A stretch of DNA of 64,000 nucleotides from Thermobifida fusca NBRC 14071 = JCM 3263 (GTDB taxonomy: Bacteria > Actinomycetota > Actinomycetes > Streptosporangiales > Streptosporangiaceae): contig NZ_BCWB01000017.1 in the NCBI RefSeq assembly GCF_001592045.1, positions 228,527 to 292,526 of the forward strand, written 5' to 3'. Shown in pieces: positions 25,701-35,621 of this stretch. The translations under genes were made by a program, and so were the position numbers. Numbering within the stretch: the stretch's first letter is position 1; each line of letters begins with the position of its first letter. Under the pieces are notes generated by a model, which saw only the letters and a list, made by a program, of their open reading frames with translations, did not search any database and was not told the DNA's origin.

Positions 25701-26411
25701 TCAGAAAAGCTCCAATTGTCCCGGGGTGAGTGGCACCACAGCTCTGACGTAGCCGAGGCTTTCCGGGGAGACCTCGTAGAGCAGGTCGACTTGGTACGCC
25801 CACTCGTCGAGAGCCGAATCGAGTGCTGCGGGAAGTGCGCGGAGTTTAGCGAGTTCGAAAGTGAGCGCGGAGTCGTCGCCGATTTCTGCCGCCGAGCGGG
25901 CCGCAGTCCAGATCTCCGCGAGGCTGCTGCACAGGGCCCGGATGTAGTCGGCGGTACGGGAGATCTGGTCGAGGAGCTCCGCCGCGTGCTCTTCCTCTGC
26001 CTCCTCTTCATCGACCGCGGGGTCGTCCAGGTCGTCTTCGGCTGTGAGCGGGTCTTGTCCTTCTTCCTGCCACCGCGGGATTTCTCCGCTAGGGGTGTAG
26101 CCGATTTTTCCGGGGATTGCCCAAAAGTCGGTGCCCCGGTCGTCGAGCAGCACGTCTTTGGCGACCCGGGACAGGGCCGCATAGACCCGCAGCGGAGCTT
26201 CGTCGAGGCAGTGAACGGTGGTGGCGAGGCCGCCGATGCACCGTTTGAGTCTGGGGTAGTGGAAGTCGTCCAGGTCGTCGCTGATCTGCGTCGAATACTC
26301 GCTGATCTGCTGGGAGATCTCGGTGAGCCGCTGGTCGAGAGCGGCGAATTCGATGTTCAGCCGCTTCTTCAGGTCTTTGAACTCTTCGAGTGCTTCCCTG
26401 TCCCGCAACAC
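25701..26411 (-). CDS. unrecognised acidic helical protein
   Basis: 236 residues from GTG 26411, with GGGAG eight bases before it. Almost entirely helical: an N-terminal coiled coil (EALEEFKDLKKRLNIEFAALDQRLTEISQQISEYSTQI), a middle part, a very acidic linker (EDDLDDPAVDEEEAEEEH) and another helical bundle. No catalytic motif, signal peptide or membrane segment. It lies between the globin gene and the DrmD-like helicase and is transcribed away from the latter. Function unknown; it is not a known DISARM component. Confidence 0.7.
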   Translation of the reverse strand: MLRDREALEEFKDLKKRLNIEFAALDQRLTEISQQISEYSTQISDDLDDFHYPRLKRCIGGLATTVHCLDEAPLRVYAALSRVAKDVLLDDRGTDFWAIPGKIGYTPSGEIPRWQEEGQDPLTAEDDLDDPAVDEEEAEEEHAAELLDQISRTADYIRALCSSLAEIWTAARSAAEIGDDSALTFELAKLRALPAALDSALDEWAYQVDLLYEVSPESLGYVRAVVPLTPGQLELF

Positions 26412-26980
26412 GGAATTCGCTCCCTGCGCCCGCTGATCTCCGAAACAGCCACGGGAAACAGTAGCAACTGTCTCGGCACTGCCCGGACCAACAATTCTTG
26501 ACCCCTGTCCGAACGTTTTCCTTTTGCAAACACTTGCGCACTGTTTTTCTTTTTGCTGTCCCGTTGCGCTTCCCCGGGCTTCCCCACATTGTCCGAGGTC
26601 ACAACGGGCTTCCGGCCTGGTTCACCAAGGTTTGAGGCGGTGGGCGCCTCCTCTGTGCACTGCGGACTCATCCACCATCACCGCGGGTGCACGAGTTCGT
26701 TTAGCCGCATCCGTGTTCCACCACCGTGGACTCTCTGAAAACAGGAAGAGGAGGAGAAACTCCGAGACCGGATCCGTGAACCGCCCGAAAGTGTTCGGTT
26801 CCGACAGGGCTGCTGTTTCCCACGTGGATAGTGCTGCTGAAGGCTAGCGTTCCTTCCGCTCCAGCTCCATCCGCCCGCCGGGCAAGGACGGCTCCTTGCT
26901 GCCCTGATTTTTCTAAGCTGGCGTGGTGTTCCCGTCCCTGCGAGGTGTGGTGTGTCTGCTGCCCTGCGAGGTGGTGCTGC
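26412..26980. other. intergenic region between divergent genes, no gene seen
   Basis: Holds the leader of the DrmD-DrmMI operon on the plus strand and of the acidic helical protein on the minus strand. Frames extending upstream from the helicase (to 26831) encode Cys- and Pro-rich sequence unlike the family. No clear promoter boxes are seen. Confidence 0.4.
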
Positions 26981-29830
26981 ATGAGTCCTGCCGCTGCCGC
27001 GGCTTTTGCACCCGGTTCTCTCGTGGCAGGACGCGGACGGGAATGGGTGGTGCTGCCCTCTACCGAGGAGGACTTTGTGCTGGTCCGTCCCCTCAACGGG
27101 GACGAGGCTTTCACCACGCTGCTGTACCGAGACGAGGTGACGCCCGCAGAGTTTCCCGCCCCGTCCACGGAACTGTCCCAGATCGGGGACCATGTTTCCG
27201 CGTCTCTGCTGCGCACCGCGATGCGGGTGGGGTGCACGTCCCCCGCGCTTCCGCTCCGGTGTTTAGGGTCGATCCGCGTGCAGCCGCGCCGCTACCAGTT
27301 CGTGCCGCTGCTGTTGGCGTTGCGCATGGAGACGGTTCGGCTGCTCATCGCGGACGATGTCGGGACCGGGAAAACGGTTGAGGCCGCGCTGATCGCTAAA
27401 GAACTAGTGGAGCGGGGGGAGGCACGGCGTATGGCGGTGGTGTGTCCCCCGGCGCTGGCCGAACAGTGGCAGGCAGAGTTGCGGGACAAGTTCGGTATCG
27501 AAGCCGAACTGGTTCTCCCCTCGACTGTGCGCTGCCTGGAACGTCCGCTGCGCGCCGACCAATCGGTGTTCAAGACGTACCCGTACACGATCGTCTCCAC
27601 CGACTTCATCACCTCTGAGCAGCGCCGCGCCCAGTTCCTCACCCACTGCCCTGACCTGGTGATCGTGGACGAGGCGCACACGTGGGTGAATGCTTCGCCC
27701 ACGAGGCTGCGCCAGCAGCGTCAGGAACTGCTACGGAACGTGGCCGCACAGCAGGACCGCCATCTGATCCTGGTTACCGCCACCCCGCACAGCGGGAGGG
27801 AGAACGCGTTCCACGACCTGCTGGACATGCTCACCCCAGAACTCGCCGAGGCGGATTGTCGAAGCCGGCGAGGGCGGGCACTCCTGGCCCGTCATTGTGT
27901 GCGGCGTCACCGCCGCGACATCCAGCGGTTCCTCGACCAGGAGACAGTTTTCCCGCAAGGACGCGAGTTCCGGGACGAAAAGTACGAGTGGAGCCCGGCC
28001 TACGCTGAGTTCAACGCCGAAGTGCTGGCGTATGCGCGGGAAGCGGCTGCTGACCCCAGCGGCACCAAGCTGCAGCAGCGGGTGCGCTGGTGGTCGGCGT
28101 TGGCGCTGCTCCGGTCGGTGGTTTCGTCCCCGGCGGCCGCAGCCGCAGCGCTCCGCACCCGGTCGACAACATTCTCGGCGGCGCGCAGTGCGGCTGACGT
28201 CGACGCGCTCGCCCGCGAGTCGGTGTATGACGCAGACAGTGCCGCCACAGAGGGCGGGGACGCGGTCCCCGGCGCGGCAGTCGACCCCGACACCTTGCCG
28301 GAGAGCACCCGGAGACGCCTGCGCGCGCTAGCGGAACGGGCCGAGAAACTCCAGGGCGTGGAGCACGACGCTAAGCTGCGGGCGCTGATCGCCACAGTCA
28401 AAGGTCTGCTCGCCGACGGCTGCGACCCGGTCGTGTTCTGCCGGTACATTCCCACCGCCCACTATGTCGCTGAAGAGTTGCGGCAGGCGTTGCCGAAGAA
28501 CTGCGCAGTGGAGGCGGTCACCAGTGAGCTTCCCCCACGCGAGCGGGAGGACCGTGTCGCACACCTCGCGGCAACGGACCGCCGACGCGTGCTGGTGGCC
28601 ACGGACTGCCTGTCCGAGGGTGTCAACCTGCACGAGCTTTTCCCCGCGGTCGTCCACTACGACATGGCGTGGAATCCGGTCCGGCACGAGCAGCGGGAAG
28701 GCCGGGTAGACCGGTTCGGGCAGCGGGCGAAACGGGTGCGCGTCGTCACGCTTTACGGGGCTGACAACGGTATCGACGGCCCTGTGCGGGACGTGCTGCT
28801 CCGGAAGCACCGCACAATCACGGCGCAGGCGGGGGGTGCGGTCCCGGTGCCGACGTCCAGCGAATCGGTGCTGCAGGCGCTCGCGGAAAGCCTCCTGCTG
28901 TGCGGTCCACACCCCCAGCTCGGCCGCACCCCCGGTCTTGCTGAGGCCAGCGCTGTGCTGCACCGCGAAAGGGAACTGGTGTCGGAGCCTGCACCGCACC
29001 AGGGCGCAACGTTCGCGCCCTCCACCGGGGACGTCCCGGATGTGGTGGAACATCTGGAGCGTCTCATCCCCGCCATCGACGACGAACTGGGCCGTCCCCG
29101 CGATATCGCTTCCTTTGTGGCACGCGTGTTCACGAGGCTGGGAGTGCCAGTCCACGCCGATGCCGGGAAGCTCACCGTGCCCCCTCAGTCGCTGCCGCCG
29201 GGGGTGCGCGCTGCCCTGGGGGTCGCTGACACCGCCCACCAGGATCTGGTGTTCCGGCGTGACCTGCCTGCCGGGCCGCACGAGCACGTGCTGGTGCGCA
29301 CTGATCCAGCGGTGCGCGCGTTAGCCCGCTACGTGGTGGAGACCGCGTTCGAACCGGATCCGGGAACGCGTCCTGTCGTGCAACGCTGCGGGGTGACGTG
29401 GACCGGCCGCGTAACTGTCCGCACCGTGCTGCTGCTGGTGCGCTACCGGTTTCTGCTCACCCTGCCTGGGGTGGACGGGCCGCGCACTGTGGTGGTGGAG
29501 GAGGCTCGTATTCGCGGCTACCGGGCGGGGGCCCACGGACGCGAGTGGCTTACCGACGCTGAGACTGCGGCACTCGTAGACACTCCCCCTGACGCTGATC
29601 TGCCACCGGAACTAGTGCAGTGCCACGCTCGGCGCGCCGTTGCGGAGCTTGACGAAATCCGCGGCGACCTCGCCGAGTGGGGGGTGGTGCGCGCCGAACA
29701 GCTCCGCCACGCCCACTACGGCATCCGCGCGTCTGCTGGGTCCCGTGGCCAAGGACTGGCACTCGTCCCCCATGGCCGTGCCGACGTGGTTGGCGTGTAC
29801 GTCTACCTTCCGCTGGGGGACGCCCCGTGA
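26981..29830 (+). CDS. drmD: DISARM DrmD-like SNF2-family helicase
   Basis: 949 residues. FAPGSLVAGRGREWVVLPS near the start and PRRYQFVPLLLALRM...LLIADDVGTGKTVEAALIAKEL (Walker A about 126-133) match DrmD, the SNF2-like ATPase of class 1 DISARM defence. VIVDEAHTW gives the DEAH box (about 229), VTATPHSG is motif III, and ATDCLSEGVNLHELFPAVVHYDMAWNPVRHEQREGRVDRFGQ carries motifs V and VI (shown shortened as the C-terminal helicase half). I start it at ATG 26981 behind GAGG. The stop overlaps the methylase start by GTGA, so the two are one operon. drmA, drmB and drmC are absent. Confidence 0.85.
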   Translation: MSPAAAAAFAPGSLVAGRGREWVVLPSTEEDFVLVRPLNGDEAFTTLLYRDEVTPAEFPAPSTELSQIGDHVSASLLRTAMRVGCTSPALPLRCLGSIRVQPRRYQFVPLLLALRMETVRLLIADDVGTGKTVEAALIAKELVERGEARRMAVVCPPALAEQWQAELRDKFGIEAELVLPSTVRCLERPLRADQSVFKTYPYTIVSTDFITSEQRRAQFLTHCPDLVIVDEAHTWVNASPTRLRQQRQELLRNVAAQQDRHLILVTATPHSGRENAFHDLLDMLTPELAEADCRSRRGRALLARHCVRRHRRDIQRFLDQETVFPQGREFRDEKYEWSPAYAEFNAEVLAYAREAAADPSGTKLQQRVRWWSALALLRSVVSSPAAAAAALRTRSTTFSAARSAADVDALARESVYDADSAATEGGDAVPGAAVDPDTLPESTRRRLRALAERAEKLQGVEHDAKLRALIATVKGLLADGCDPVVFCRYIPTAHYVAEELRQALPKNCAVEAVTSELPPREREDRVAHLAATDRRRVLVATDCLSEGVNLHELFPAVVHYDMAWNPVRHEQREGRVDRFGQRAKRVRVVTLYGADNGIDGPVRDVLLRKHRTITAQAGGAVPVPTSSESVLQALAESLLLCGPHPQLGRTPGLAEASAVLHRERELVSEPAPHQGATFAPSTGDVPDVVEHLERLIPAIDDELGRPRDIASFVARVFTRLGVPVHADAGKLTVPPQSLPPGVRAALGVADTAHQDLVFRRDLPAGPHEHVLVRTDPAVRALARYVVETAFEPDPGTRPVVQRCGVTWTGRVTVRTVLLLVRYRFLLTLPGVDGPRTVVVEEARIRGYRAGAHGREWLTDAETAALVDTPPDADLPPELVQCHARRAVAELDEIRGDLAEWGVVRAEQLRHAHYGIRASAGSRGQGLALVPHGRADVVGVYVYLPLGDAP

Positions 29831-32800
29831 CCGCCGTGTCTTCTCCACCTGCATCGTCGACGGTTTTTGCCGCCCCGCGCGGCTACTCGTCGGTGCGCGT
29901 AGCGGGCTCGCTGCTCACCGCTGCCCTCATAGGCCGGATCGGTTCCGGCGACCCGCAGTTGCCAGGGCTTCGCTCCGAAGACTACGGCCTTGCCCCGGGG
30001 CGGCGGCTAGGCGAGTTTGCGAGCCGCCACTGGGAGGAGCTGCTCGGCGTCTACCGGGAGTTCCAGCAACAACTCACCCAGGCCAGCTCTGGCGAGTCGC
30101 GGGCAGCGCTCACTCGGGAACGCTGGCTGCTGCCGCTGTTCGATGCGCTCGGTTTCGGTCGGCTCCACCCCCAGCGCGAAGGGTTGACGGTGGCCGGGCG
30201 CACGTTTCCGGTCAGCCATCTGGGGCGCAATGTGCCTATCCACCTTGTGGCGTGGGGGCGCGACCTCGACCGGCGGTCCAACGGGGAACGTGCCCCCCAG
30301 TCGATGCTCCAGGACTTCTTGAACTCGAGCGACGAGCATGTGTGGGGGATGCTCAGCAACGGGCAGAAGCTCCGCCTGCTGCGTGACGCCGCATCACTCT
30401 CAGAGGCCGCGTTCATCGAGTTCGACTTGGAGTCGATGTTCGACGGCGCCCTGTACGCCGACTTTGTGCTGCTGTTCGCGCTCGCCCATTCTTCCCGGTT
30501 TGAGGCACGGACCTCCGACAAGCCGGGGAACAGTGCGGAGCAGCCGAGCGTGGCGAACTGTTGGATTGAACGCTGGCGGGTTGAGGGCGACCGTGCGGGA
30601 ATCCGGTTCCGCGCGAAGCTCCGCGACGGGTTGAAAGCGGCGCTGGAGGAACTGGGCACGGGGTTTCTGGAAGGCAACGCGGAGCTGAGGGAGAAGCTGC
30701 GCCGCGGGGACGTGTCCCGCCGGGAATTCCGTGACGAGCTGCTCCGGCTGGCCTACCAGTTGCTGTTCTTGTTTGTGGCCGAAGACAAGGGTGCGCTGCT
30801 CGCCCCGGATGCGGACCAGGCTGCCCAGGACCGGTACCGCACCTATTTTTCTACGCAGCGGCTGCGCCGTATCGCTGTGCAGCGGGTAGGCGACCGCCAC
30901 GACGACCTGTGGCGGACACTGCTGATCGTGCTCAACGCGCTCGGCTCGGATGAGGGCTGCCCGGAGCTGGCGCTCCCTGCCTTAGGAGGCTTGTTTGTCC
31001 CGGCCAACGCGGTGGAAGGGGACGGCTCGCACCCGGGGCTGTTGCGGGGCCGGGACGTCACTTTGTCCAACCGGCGTCTGCTGGCCGCGGTGCGTCACCT
31101 CACCCGGGTCGAAGACGAGGGCGGGTGCTGGCAGCAGGTCGACTACCAGCATCTTGACGCCGAAGAGTTGGGTTTGGTGTACGAGTCGCTGCTGAACTTG
31201 GTGCCCTACACCGACCCTGCTGTCCGGGTTTTCGAGTTGCGGAGCGCTGCCGGGAACGACCGGAAGACGACCGGCTCCTATTACACACCGTCTTCTCTGG
31301 TGGAGACGCTGTTGGACAGCACACTCGACCCGGTTATCGAGGAGCACGCCAAGCGTGGGGTCCCAGACGACCTGTTGAAGATCACGGTGTGCGATCCGGC
31401 GTGCGGCTCCGGGCATTTCCTGGTTGCTGCGGCCCGTCGTATCGCCCGCGCCTACGCGGTCTTGGAAGCCGGGGACGAGGAGCCTACTCCGGACGCTATT
31501 AGCCGGGCGATGCCGAAGGTGGTGCGCCACTGCATCTACGGGGTGGACCTCAACCCGCTGGCTGTGGAGCTGACCAAAGTGTCGCTGTGGCTTGCGTCTG
31601 TGGAGCCGGGGAAGCCGCTGGCGTTCCTCGACGACCACATCAAAGTGGGCAACGCACTGTTCGGAGCCACGCCGAGACTGCTCGAGGCCGGGATCCCGGA
31701 CGGGGCTTTCACAGCGTTGAAAGGTGACGACCGGAAGGTCGCGGCAGGGCTGCGAGCCCGGAACCGGCGGGAGGTGCGGGCCCTCCACCGGGAGAGGGGA
31801 AGAGAGGTTCGCGGGCAAGCCCAGGAGGTGCGGGTTTTTGACGCGCCCCTAGACAAGCAGCGGTGCAAGCGTGCCGCTGACGCGTGGTGTGCCGCGTTTG
31901 TGTGGCCGCAACGTCCCGGCGCTCCCGACGGGGTGACGACGGCCACTCTTCTCCGCATCAGCCAGGGGCAGGCTCTGCCGCCAGACCAGCAGGAGATGAT
32001 CGACCGGCTGGCCCGGAAGTACCGGTTCTTCCATTGGCATGTGGAGTTTCCCGAGGTTTTTCGCGGGTGCGACGGGGATCCAGCGGAGGACTTCAACCCG
32101 GTGACCGGTTGGCGGGGCGGGTTCACGTGTGTGCTCGGCAATCCGCCGTGGGAGCGGGTGAAGCTCCAAGAGAGGGAGTTTTTCGAATCCCGGCATTCAG
32201 AAGTCGCTGGAGCGGCGAACAAAGCTCAACGCAAGGCGCTGATCAGCGAGTTGGCGGGGAGCGAAGAAGGCGCGCACTTGCTGCGCGAGTTCCAGGAGGC
32301 TAAGCACACGTCGGAAGGGCTCAGCCTCTTCCTGCGTGAGTCAGGGAAGTATCCGCTGAACGGGCGCGGCGACGTCAACACGTATTCCGTGTTCACCGAG
32401 CAGGGGAAGGACCTGCTGCATCCTCACGGCAGGCTCGGTGTCATTGTTCCGACGGGCATCATCACTGACGCCACGACTCAGCATTTCTTCAAAGATGTCG
32501 TGGGACGCCAGGTGCTGGCCTCTGTGTTCGATTTCGAGAACCGGAGAAGGCTGTTTCCTGACGTTGACAGCCGCCTCAAGTTCTCTTTGGTGACGTTGAC
32601 CGGCCACGCGGACACTGTCGAGCACGCAAGGTTCGCTTTCTTCCTGCACAGCGCTGCTGAACTGAACGAGCCGGACAAAGTGTTCACGTTGAGCACGAAG
32701 GAGATCCTGAAACTCAACCCGAACACCGGGACCTGCCCCGTGTTCCGTTCCCGCCGTGACGCGGAGATCACACTGCAGATCTACGACAGGGCTCCTGTCC

Positions 32801-33792
32801 TCGTCACCCACGGCGAAGAAGCGGAGAATCCGTGGGGTGTGTCGTTCACGAGAATGTTCGACATGTCGAACGACGCCCAGCTTTTCCGAAGCTATGCGGA
32901 GCTCGCTTCTGACGGCTGGCGGCTGGAAGGCAACATTTTCGTCCGCGGGGAGGAGCAGATGCTCCCCTTGTACGAGGCGAAAATGCTGCACCACTACGAC
33001 CACAGGTGGGCGACGTACGGAAAAACCGGCAGATCGGCCCGGGACATCCCGCTGGAGGAGAAGAACAACCCCCACGGGTTCGCTCTTCCCCGGTACTGGG
33101 TTCCCCGGCAGGAAGTCGAGAAGCGGGTAGGGCGGGAGAACGGCTGGCTGATCGGCTTCCGAAAGATCTCCAACGTGACCAACGAGCGGACGCTGGTTTC
33201 TTTCGCTTTTCCGCTGCGCGCCCTGGCAGATTCAGGAAACATCCTCCTCACCGACAAGGAAGAGAAGTCTTCGCTCTACGCGAACATCACTTCATTTATT
33301 CTCGACTACACGCTGCGCCAGAAGCTCGGGGGAACAAACCTCAACTTCTTCCAGTTTGAACAGCTCCCCGTCATCAGTCCGGAGGATTTCAGCAGGAAAG
33401 CAGCGTGGGATTTCGGGTTCACCGTGCATGAATGGTTGACCCCCCGTGTCCTCGAGCTCAGCTACACCACCTGGGACATGGAGTTGTTCGCGCGTGACCT
33501 CGGGGACTTCGGAGCGCCTTTCGTTTGGGACGAGGAACGCAGGTTTCTCCTCCGCTGCGAGATCGACGCCGCTTTCTTCCACCTGTACGGGATCGCGCGC
33601 GACGACGTTTCCTACATCATGGAAATGTTCCCTCTTGTGAAGCGGAAGGACCTCAAGCAGCACGGTTTTTACCGCACGAAGGACACGATCCTCGAGGTTT
33701 ACGACGCGATGGCGAAGGCCATCGAGGCCGATGATCCTTATCAGACGGTTCTCGACCCGCCGCCGGGCAAAGGATCCCGCCACTGCACGTGA
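29827..33792 (+). CDS. drmMI: DrmMI-like class I N6-adenine DNA methyltransferase
   Basis: 1321 residues from GTG 29827, overlapping the helicase stop; GGGGGA is the ribosome site. An N-terminal helical region of about 450 residues precedes the methylase. ITVCDPACGSGHFLVAAARR holds the SAM-binding motif (about 522) and VLGNPPWERV (about 771) the catalytic NPPW motif of adenine-N6 enzymes. An insert and a long target-recognition region follow, with the C-terminal EVYDAMAKAIEADDPYQTVLDPPP. The long N-terminus and Eco57I/PglX-type layout with the helicase neighbour point to DrmMI of class 1 DISARM. BREX PglX is the nearest alternative, but its N-terminus looks different. It would mark self DNA. 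Confidence 0.8.
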   Translation: MTAVSSPPASSTVFAAPRGYSSVRVAGSLLTAALIGRIGSGDPQLPGLRSEDYGLAPGRRLGEFASRHWEELLGVYREFQQQLTQASSGESRAALTRERWLLPLFDALGFGRLHPQREGLTVAGRTFPVSHLGRNVPIHLVAWGRDLDRRSNGERAPQSMLQDFLNSSDEHVWGMLSNGQKLRLLRDAASLSEAAFIEFDLESMFDGALYADFVLLFALAHSSRFEARTSDKPGNSAEQPSVANCWIERWRVEGDRAGIRFRAKLRDGLKAALEELGTGFLEGNAELREKLRRGDVSRREFRDELLRLAYQLLFLFVAEDKGALLAPDADQAAQDRYRTYFSTQRLRRIAVQRVGDRHDDLWRTLLIVLNALGSDEGCPELALPALGGLFVPANAVEGDGSHPGLLRGRDVTLSNRRLLAAVRHLTRVEDEGGCWQQVDYQHLDAEELGLVYESLLNLVPYTDPAVRVFELRSAAGNDRKTTGSYYTPSSLVETLLDSTLDPVIEEHAKRGVPDDLLKITVCDPACGSGHFLVAAARRIARAYAVLEAGDEEPTPDAISRAMPKVVRHCIYGVDLNPLAVELTKVSLWLASVEPGKPLAFLDDHIKVGNALFGATPRLLEAGIPDGAFTALKGDDRKVAAGLRARNRREVRALHRERGREVRGQAQEVRVFDAPLDKQRCKRAADAWCAAFVWPQRPGAPDGVTTATLLRISQGQALPPDQQEMIDRLARKYRFFHWHVEFPEVFRGCDGDPAEDFNPVTGWRGGFTCVLGNPPWERVKLQEREFFESRHSEVAGAANKAQRKALISELAGSEEGAHLLREFQEAKHTSEGLSLFLRESGKYPLNGRGDVNTYSVFTEQGKDLLHPHGRLGVIVPTGIITDATTQHFFKDVVGRQVLASVFDFENRRRLFPDVDSRLKFSLVTLTGHADTVEHARFAFFLHSAAELNEPDKVFTLSTKEILKLNPNTGTCPVFRSRRDAEITLQIYDRAPVLVTHGEEAENPWGVSFTRMFDMSNDAQLFRSYAELASDGWRLEGNIFVRGEEQMLPLYEAKMLHHYDHRWATYGKTGRSARDIPLEEKNNPHGFALPRYWVPRQEVEKRVGRENGWLIGFRKISNVTNERTLVSFAFPLRALADSGNILLTDKEEKSSLYANITSFILDYTLRQKLGGTNLNFFQFEQLPVISPEDFSRKAAWDFGFTVHEWLTPRVLELSYTTWDMELFARDLGDFGAPFVWDEERRFLLRCEIDAAFFHLYGIARDDVSYIMEMFPLVKRKDLKQHGFYRTKDTILEVYDAMAKAIEADDPYQTVLDPPPGKGSRHCT

Positions 33793-33902
33793 TCCGGCAG
33801 CCTCTCTCCTGGCTGTCGCAGTGGAATCGTTGTGGGAGCGCCGCAGCATGGCAGGGATCGCGGGGAACGGATTGCCGCGGCGCTCTCGGAGTTATCTGAG
33901 GG

Positions 33903-34306
33903 TTAGCCCCACTCGCATCCCACACCGTCGCCGTCGCGGTCCAAGTGGCGGCCCCATAGCCCGGCTGGCCTTCATAGATCGGTGTAGCTCCAGCGGCCCG
34001 TGCAGCGGCGCAGTTCTCGTAGTATTCGGCGGCTGGTGCGGGCTGCGGCGCAGGCGGAGCAGGTTCCCGGTTGGTGGAGCCTGACCCTGAAGAGACCGTT
34101 TCCTGGACTGTCTCCGTGGCGGTTACGGTGACTTCTACCTCCACGGTCTCGGTGGCCTCCACCTCGACGGTTTCGGTTGCGGTAACGGTGACGGTAGGCG
34201 TGGGTTCCGCCCGGGGCTCCCCCTCGTCTTCCTTCGATGGGAAGCAGCTAGCGACGATGACTAAGAAGACTAATCCTGCAGCGGCACATCCAACCTTTTC
34301 ATTCAC
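33903..34306 (-). pseudogene. excalibur-domain lipoprotein with frameshift
   Basis: Starts at GTG 34306 (AGGGG upstream) with a lipoprotein signal: AAAGLVFLVIVASC, lipobox VASC. Then a repetitive Thr/Val/Glu linker (TVTVTATETVEVEATETVEVE) and the start of an excalibur calcium-binding domain, EYYENCAAARAAGATPIYEGQPGY. The rest of that domain, RHLDRDGDGVGCEWG and a stop at 33903, is in another frame, so about one base is lost near 33955. Without the shift the open frame reads on into the methylase gene's 3' end. It may be a true mutation or a sequencing error. Confidence 0.65.
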
Positions 34307-34787
34307 CGAAGAACCCCTGTCTTGCAAAGTCATATTTCAAAGAATTCCTTGAAACTCGCCCAACACAAATGGACCTCTCTATCCTGGAATATTTCTATTC
34401 CTTAGAAAGAGTGGATACCAGTCCAAGGAAACCGAAGAGAACTTTAGACAGGGGAGGCAACGATCTCAGTTCTTTTCCGCCGAGATCAAGAAAAGATCCT
34501 CATCCCCATCCCTCATCCTGACTATCAGTGATAATGAACATCGGTAACGCAGAGCTATAAGCCTTCTCTCTTGTCTTCTGAAAAACAGGGCATCGCGCTA
34601 ACCTGAGAGGGATCCCTTTCAGGCAACTGTTTTGCCTTGATGCTGATGACCAGCCGGGGAAGATCGGAAATTGCTTGTTCTGCAGCAGTCCGGAGAATGA
34701 CTAGTGGCGCCCAACGAGACAGCTCGCGGAAATTCCCGCTTCACCCGAACTTCCCGTTGAAAACTTCATAGCATCTGCAGTTCTTAC
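34307..34787. other. AT-rich intergenic region, no gene seen
   Basis: GC content is well below that of the genes around it and no open frame looks coding. Lies between the DUF6879 gene's end and the lipoprotein gene's start, both on the minus strand. The composition suggests recently acquired or eroding DNA. Confidence 0.4.
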
Positions 34788-35381
34788 TCAAAACCCCGCC
34801 TCTGCGAGGAAACTACGCAAAGATACTGCTCTGCTGCGCAGCTCTAGGGCTTTGGCCTCCAACCGGCGCAGGGGCTCGGCGTCGCGGACCAGCCACCCAC
34901 CGGTCTGCTCGCCAACCGGTCCCGACCCGTAGTCGTGGACGAGGGCGATAGTTCGGTCGAAGAGCAGGAAATCGAAGTAGTCGTTGCTGGGGAGCGGGGT
35001 ATCTCGCGTAACCTGGACCACTTCGATGGTCTCCCCCATGTCGGCGCGGATCTGGTAGGCCAGGAGCTCGTAGCGGAGATAGTCGGTCCACGGCTCTCGC
35101 ACTACCCGGATACGCGCGAAGTCGATTCCCCGCGAGCGCACATCTTCGTACAGCGCGCGATCGGCTTCGGCTTCTTCGCGCAAGAGCCGCACAGTTTGCT
35201 CGTATTCGCCCCGCTCGTAGGCGTGTTGGGAGGCGCTGTTGACGTTTTCCCGGTAGGACTGCCAGCACTCGACCCTGAGGAATCTCTTCTCTAGCCGAGT
35301 CCATGCTTGAGAGAACGCTGCGGCGAAAGCGTCGAGGTCGAGTCGTTCTCCGTGGTCCACTGCCCAACCGGGTGGGTGCAC
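34788..35381 (-). CDS. DUF6879 family protein
   Basis: 197 residues starting at GTG 35381, immediately after the TAG of the gene before it, with GAGGAATAG as ribosome site. Motifs such as FLRVECWQSYRENVNSASQHAYERGEYEQT, RIRVVREPWTDYLRYELLAYQIRADMGE and DYFDFLLFDRTIALVHDYG are those of DUF6879, a family that in actinobacteria sits beside XRE-DUF5753 and DUF397 genes. Function is not known; a regulatory or toxin-antitoxin-like role has been assumed. Here it pairs with the small protein encoded just upstream. Confidence 0.8.
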   Translation of the reverse strand: MHPPGWAVDHGERLDLDAFAAAFSQAWTRLEKRFLRVECWQSYRENVNSASQHAYERGEYEQTVRLLREEAEADRALYEDVRSRGIDFARIRVVREPWTDYLRYELLAYQIRADMGETIEVVQVTRDTPLPSNDYFDFLLFDRTIALVHDYGSGPVGEQTGGWLVRDAEPLRRLEAKALELRSRAVSLRSFLAEAGF

Positions 35382-35621
35382 CTATTCCTCCGGGATATCG
35401 TTCCGTGCCGCTAGTAGGGTGTTACGCGGTATGCGGACAATACGCTCATTTGACGCACACCTGGCGTCAGGCAGCGGTATTTCGCCGAGCTCCTCGGTCA
35501 CATCCACACCGATAACCGCAAAGCTCCCGTCGTCAAGCTCCAAGATATCTGGCGAACCGCTCACACCAATGGTGTTGCCGAGTTCTTTCGGGGGTTTCCC
35601 CAACCTCCGAACTTCCTTCAC
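35382..35621 (-). CDS. small protein coupled to DUF6879
   Basis: 79 residues from GTG 35621 (AGGTGG seven bases upstream); GTG 35639 would add six. Sequence KEVRRLGKPPKELGNTIGVSGSPDILELDDGSFAVIGVDVTEELGEIPLP has beta-strand character and no known motif. Stop TAG directly abuts the DUF6879 start, so both are made together. Small partners of this kind commonly precede DUF6879 genes. Confidence 0.65.
   Translation of the reverse strand: MKEVRRLGKPPKELGNTIGVSGSPDILELDDGSFAVIGVDVTEELGEIPLPDARCASNERIVRIPRNTLLAARNDIPEE

Noticed and set aside
29827..33792. Calling the large methylase BREX-2 PglX
   Set aside because: Its N-terminus and the coupled SNF2-like DrmD helicase fit DrmMI better, and a separate pglX remnant is present next to pglY.
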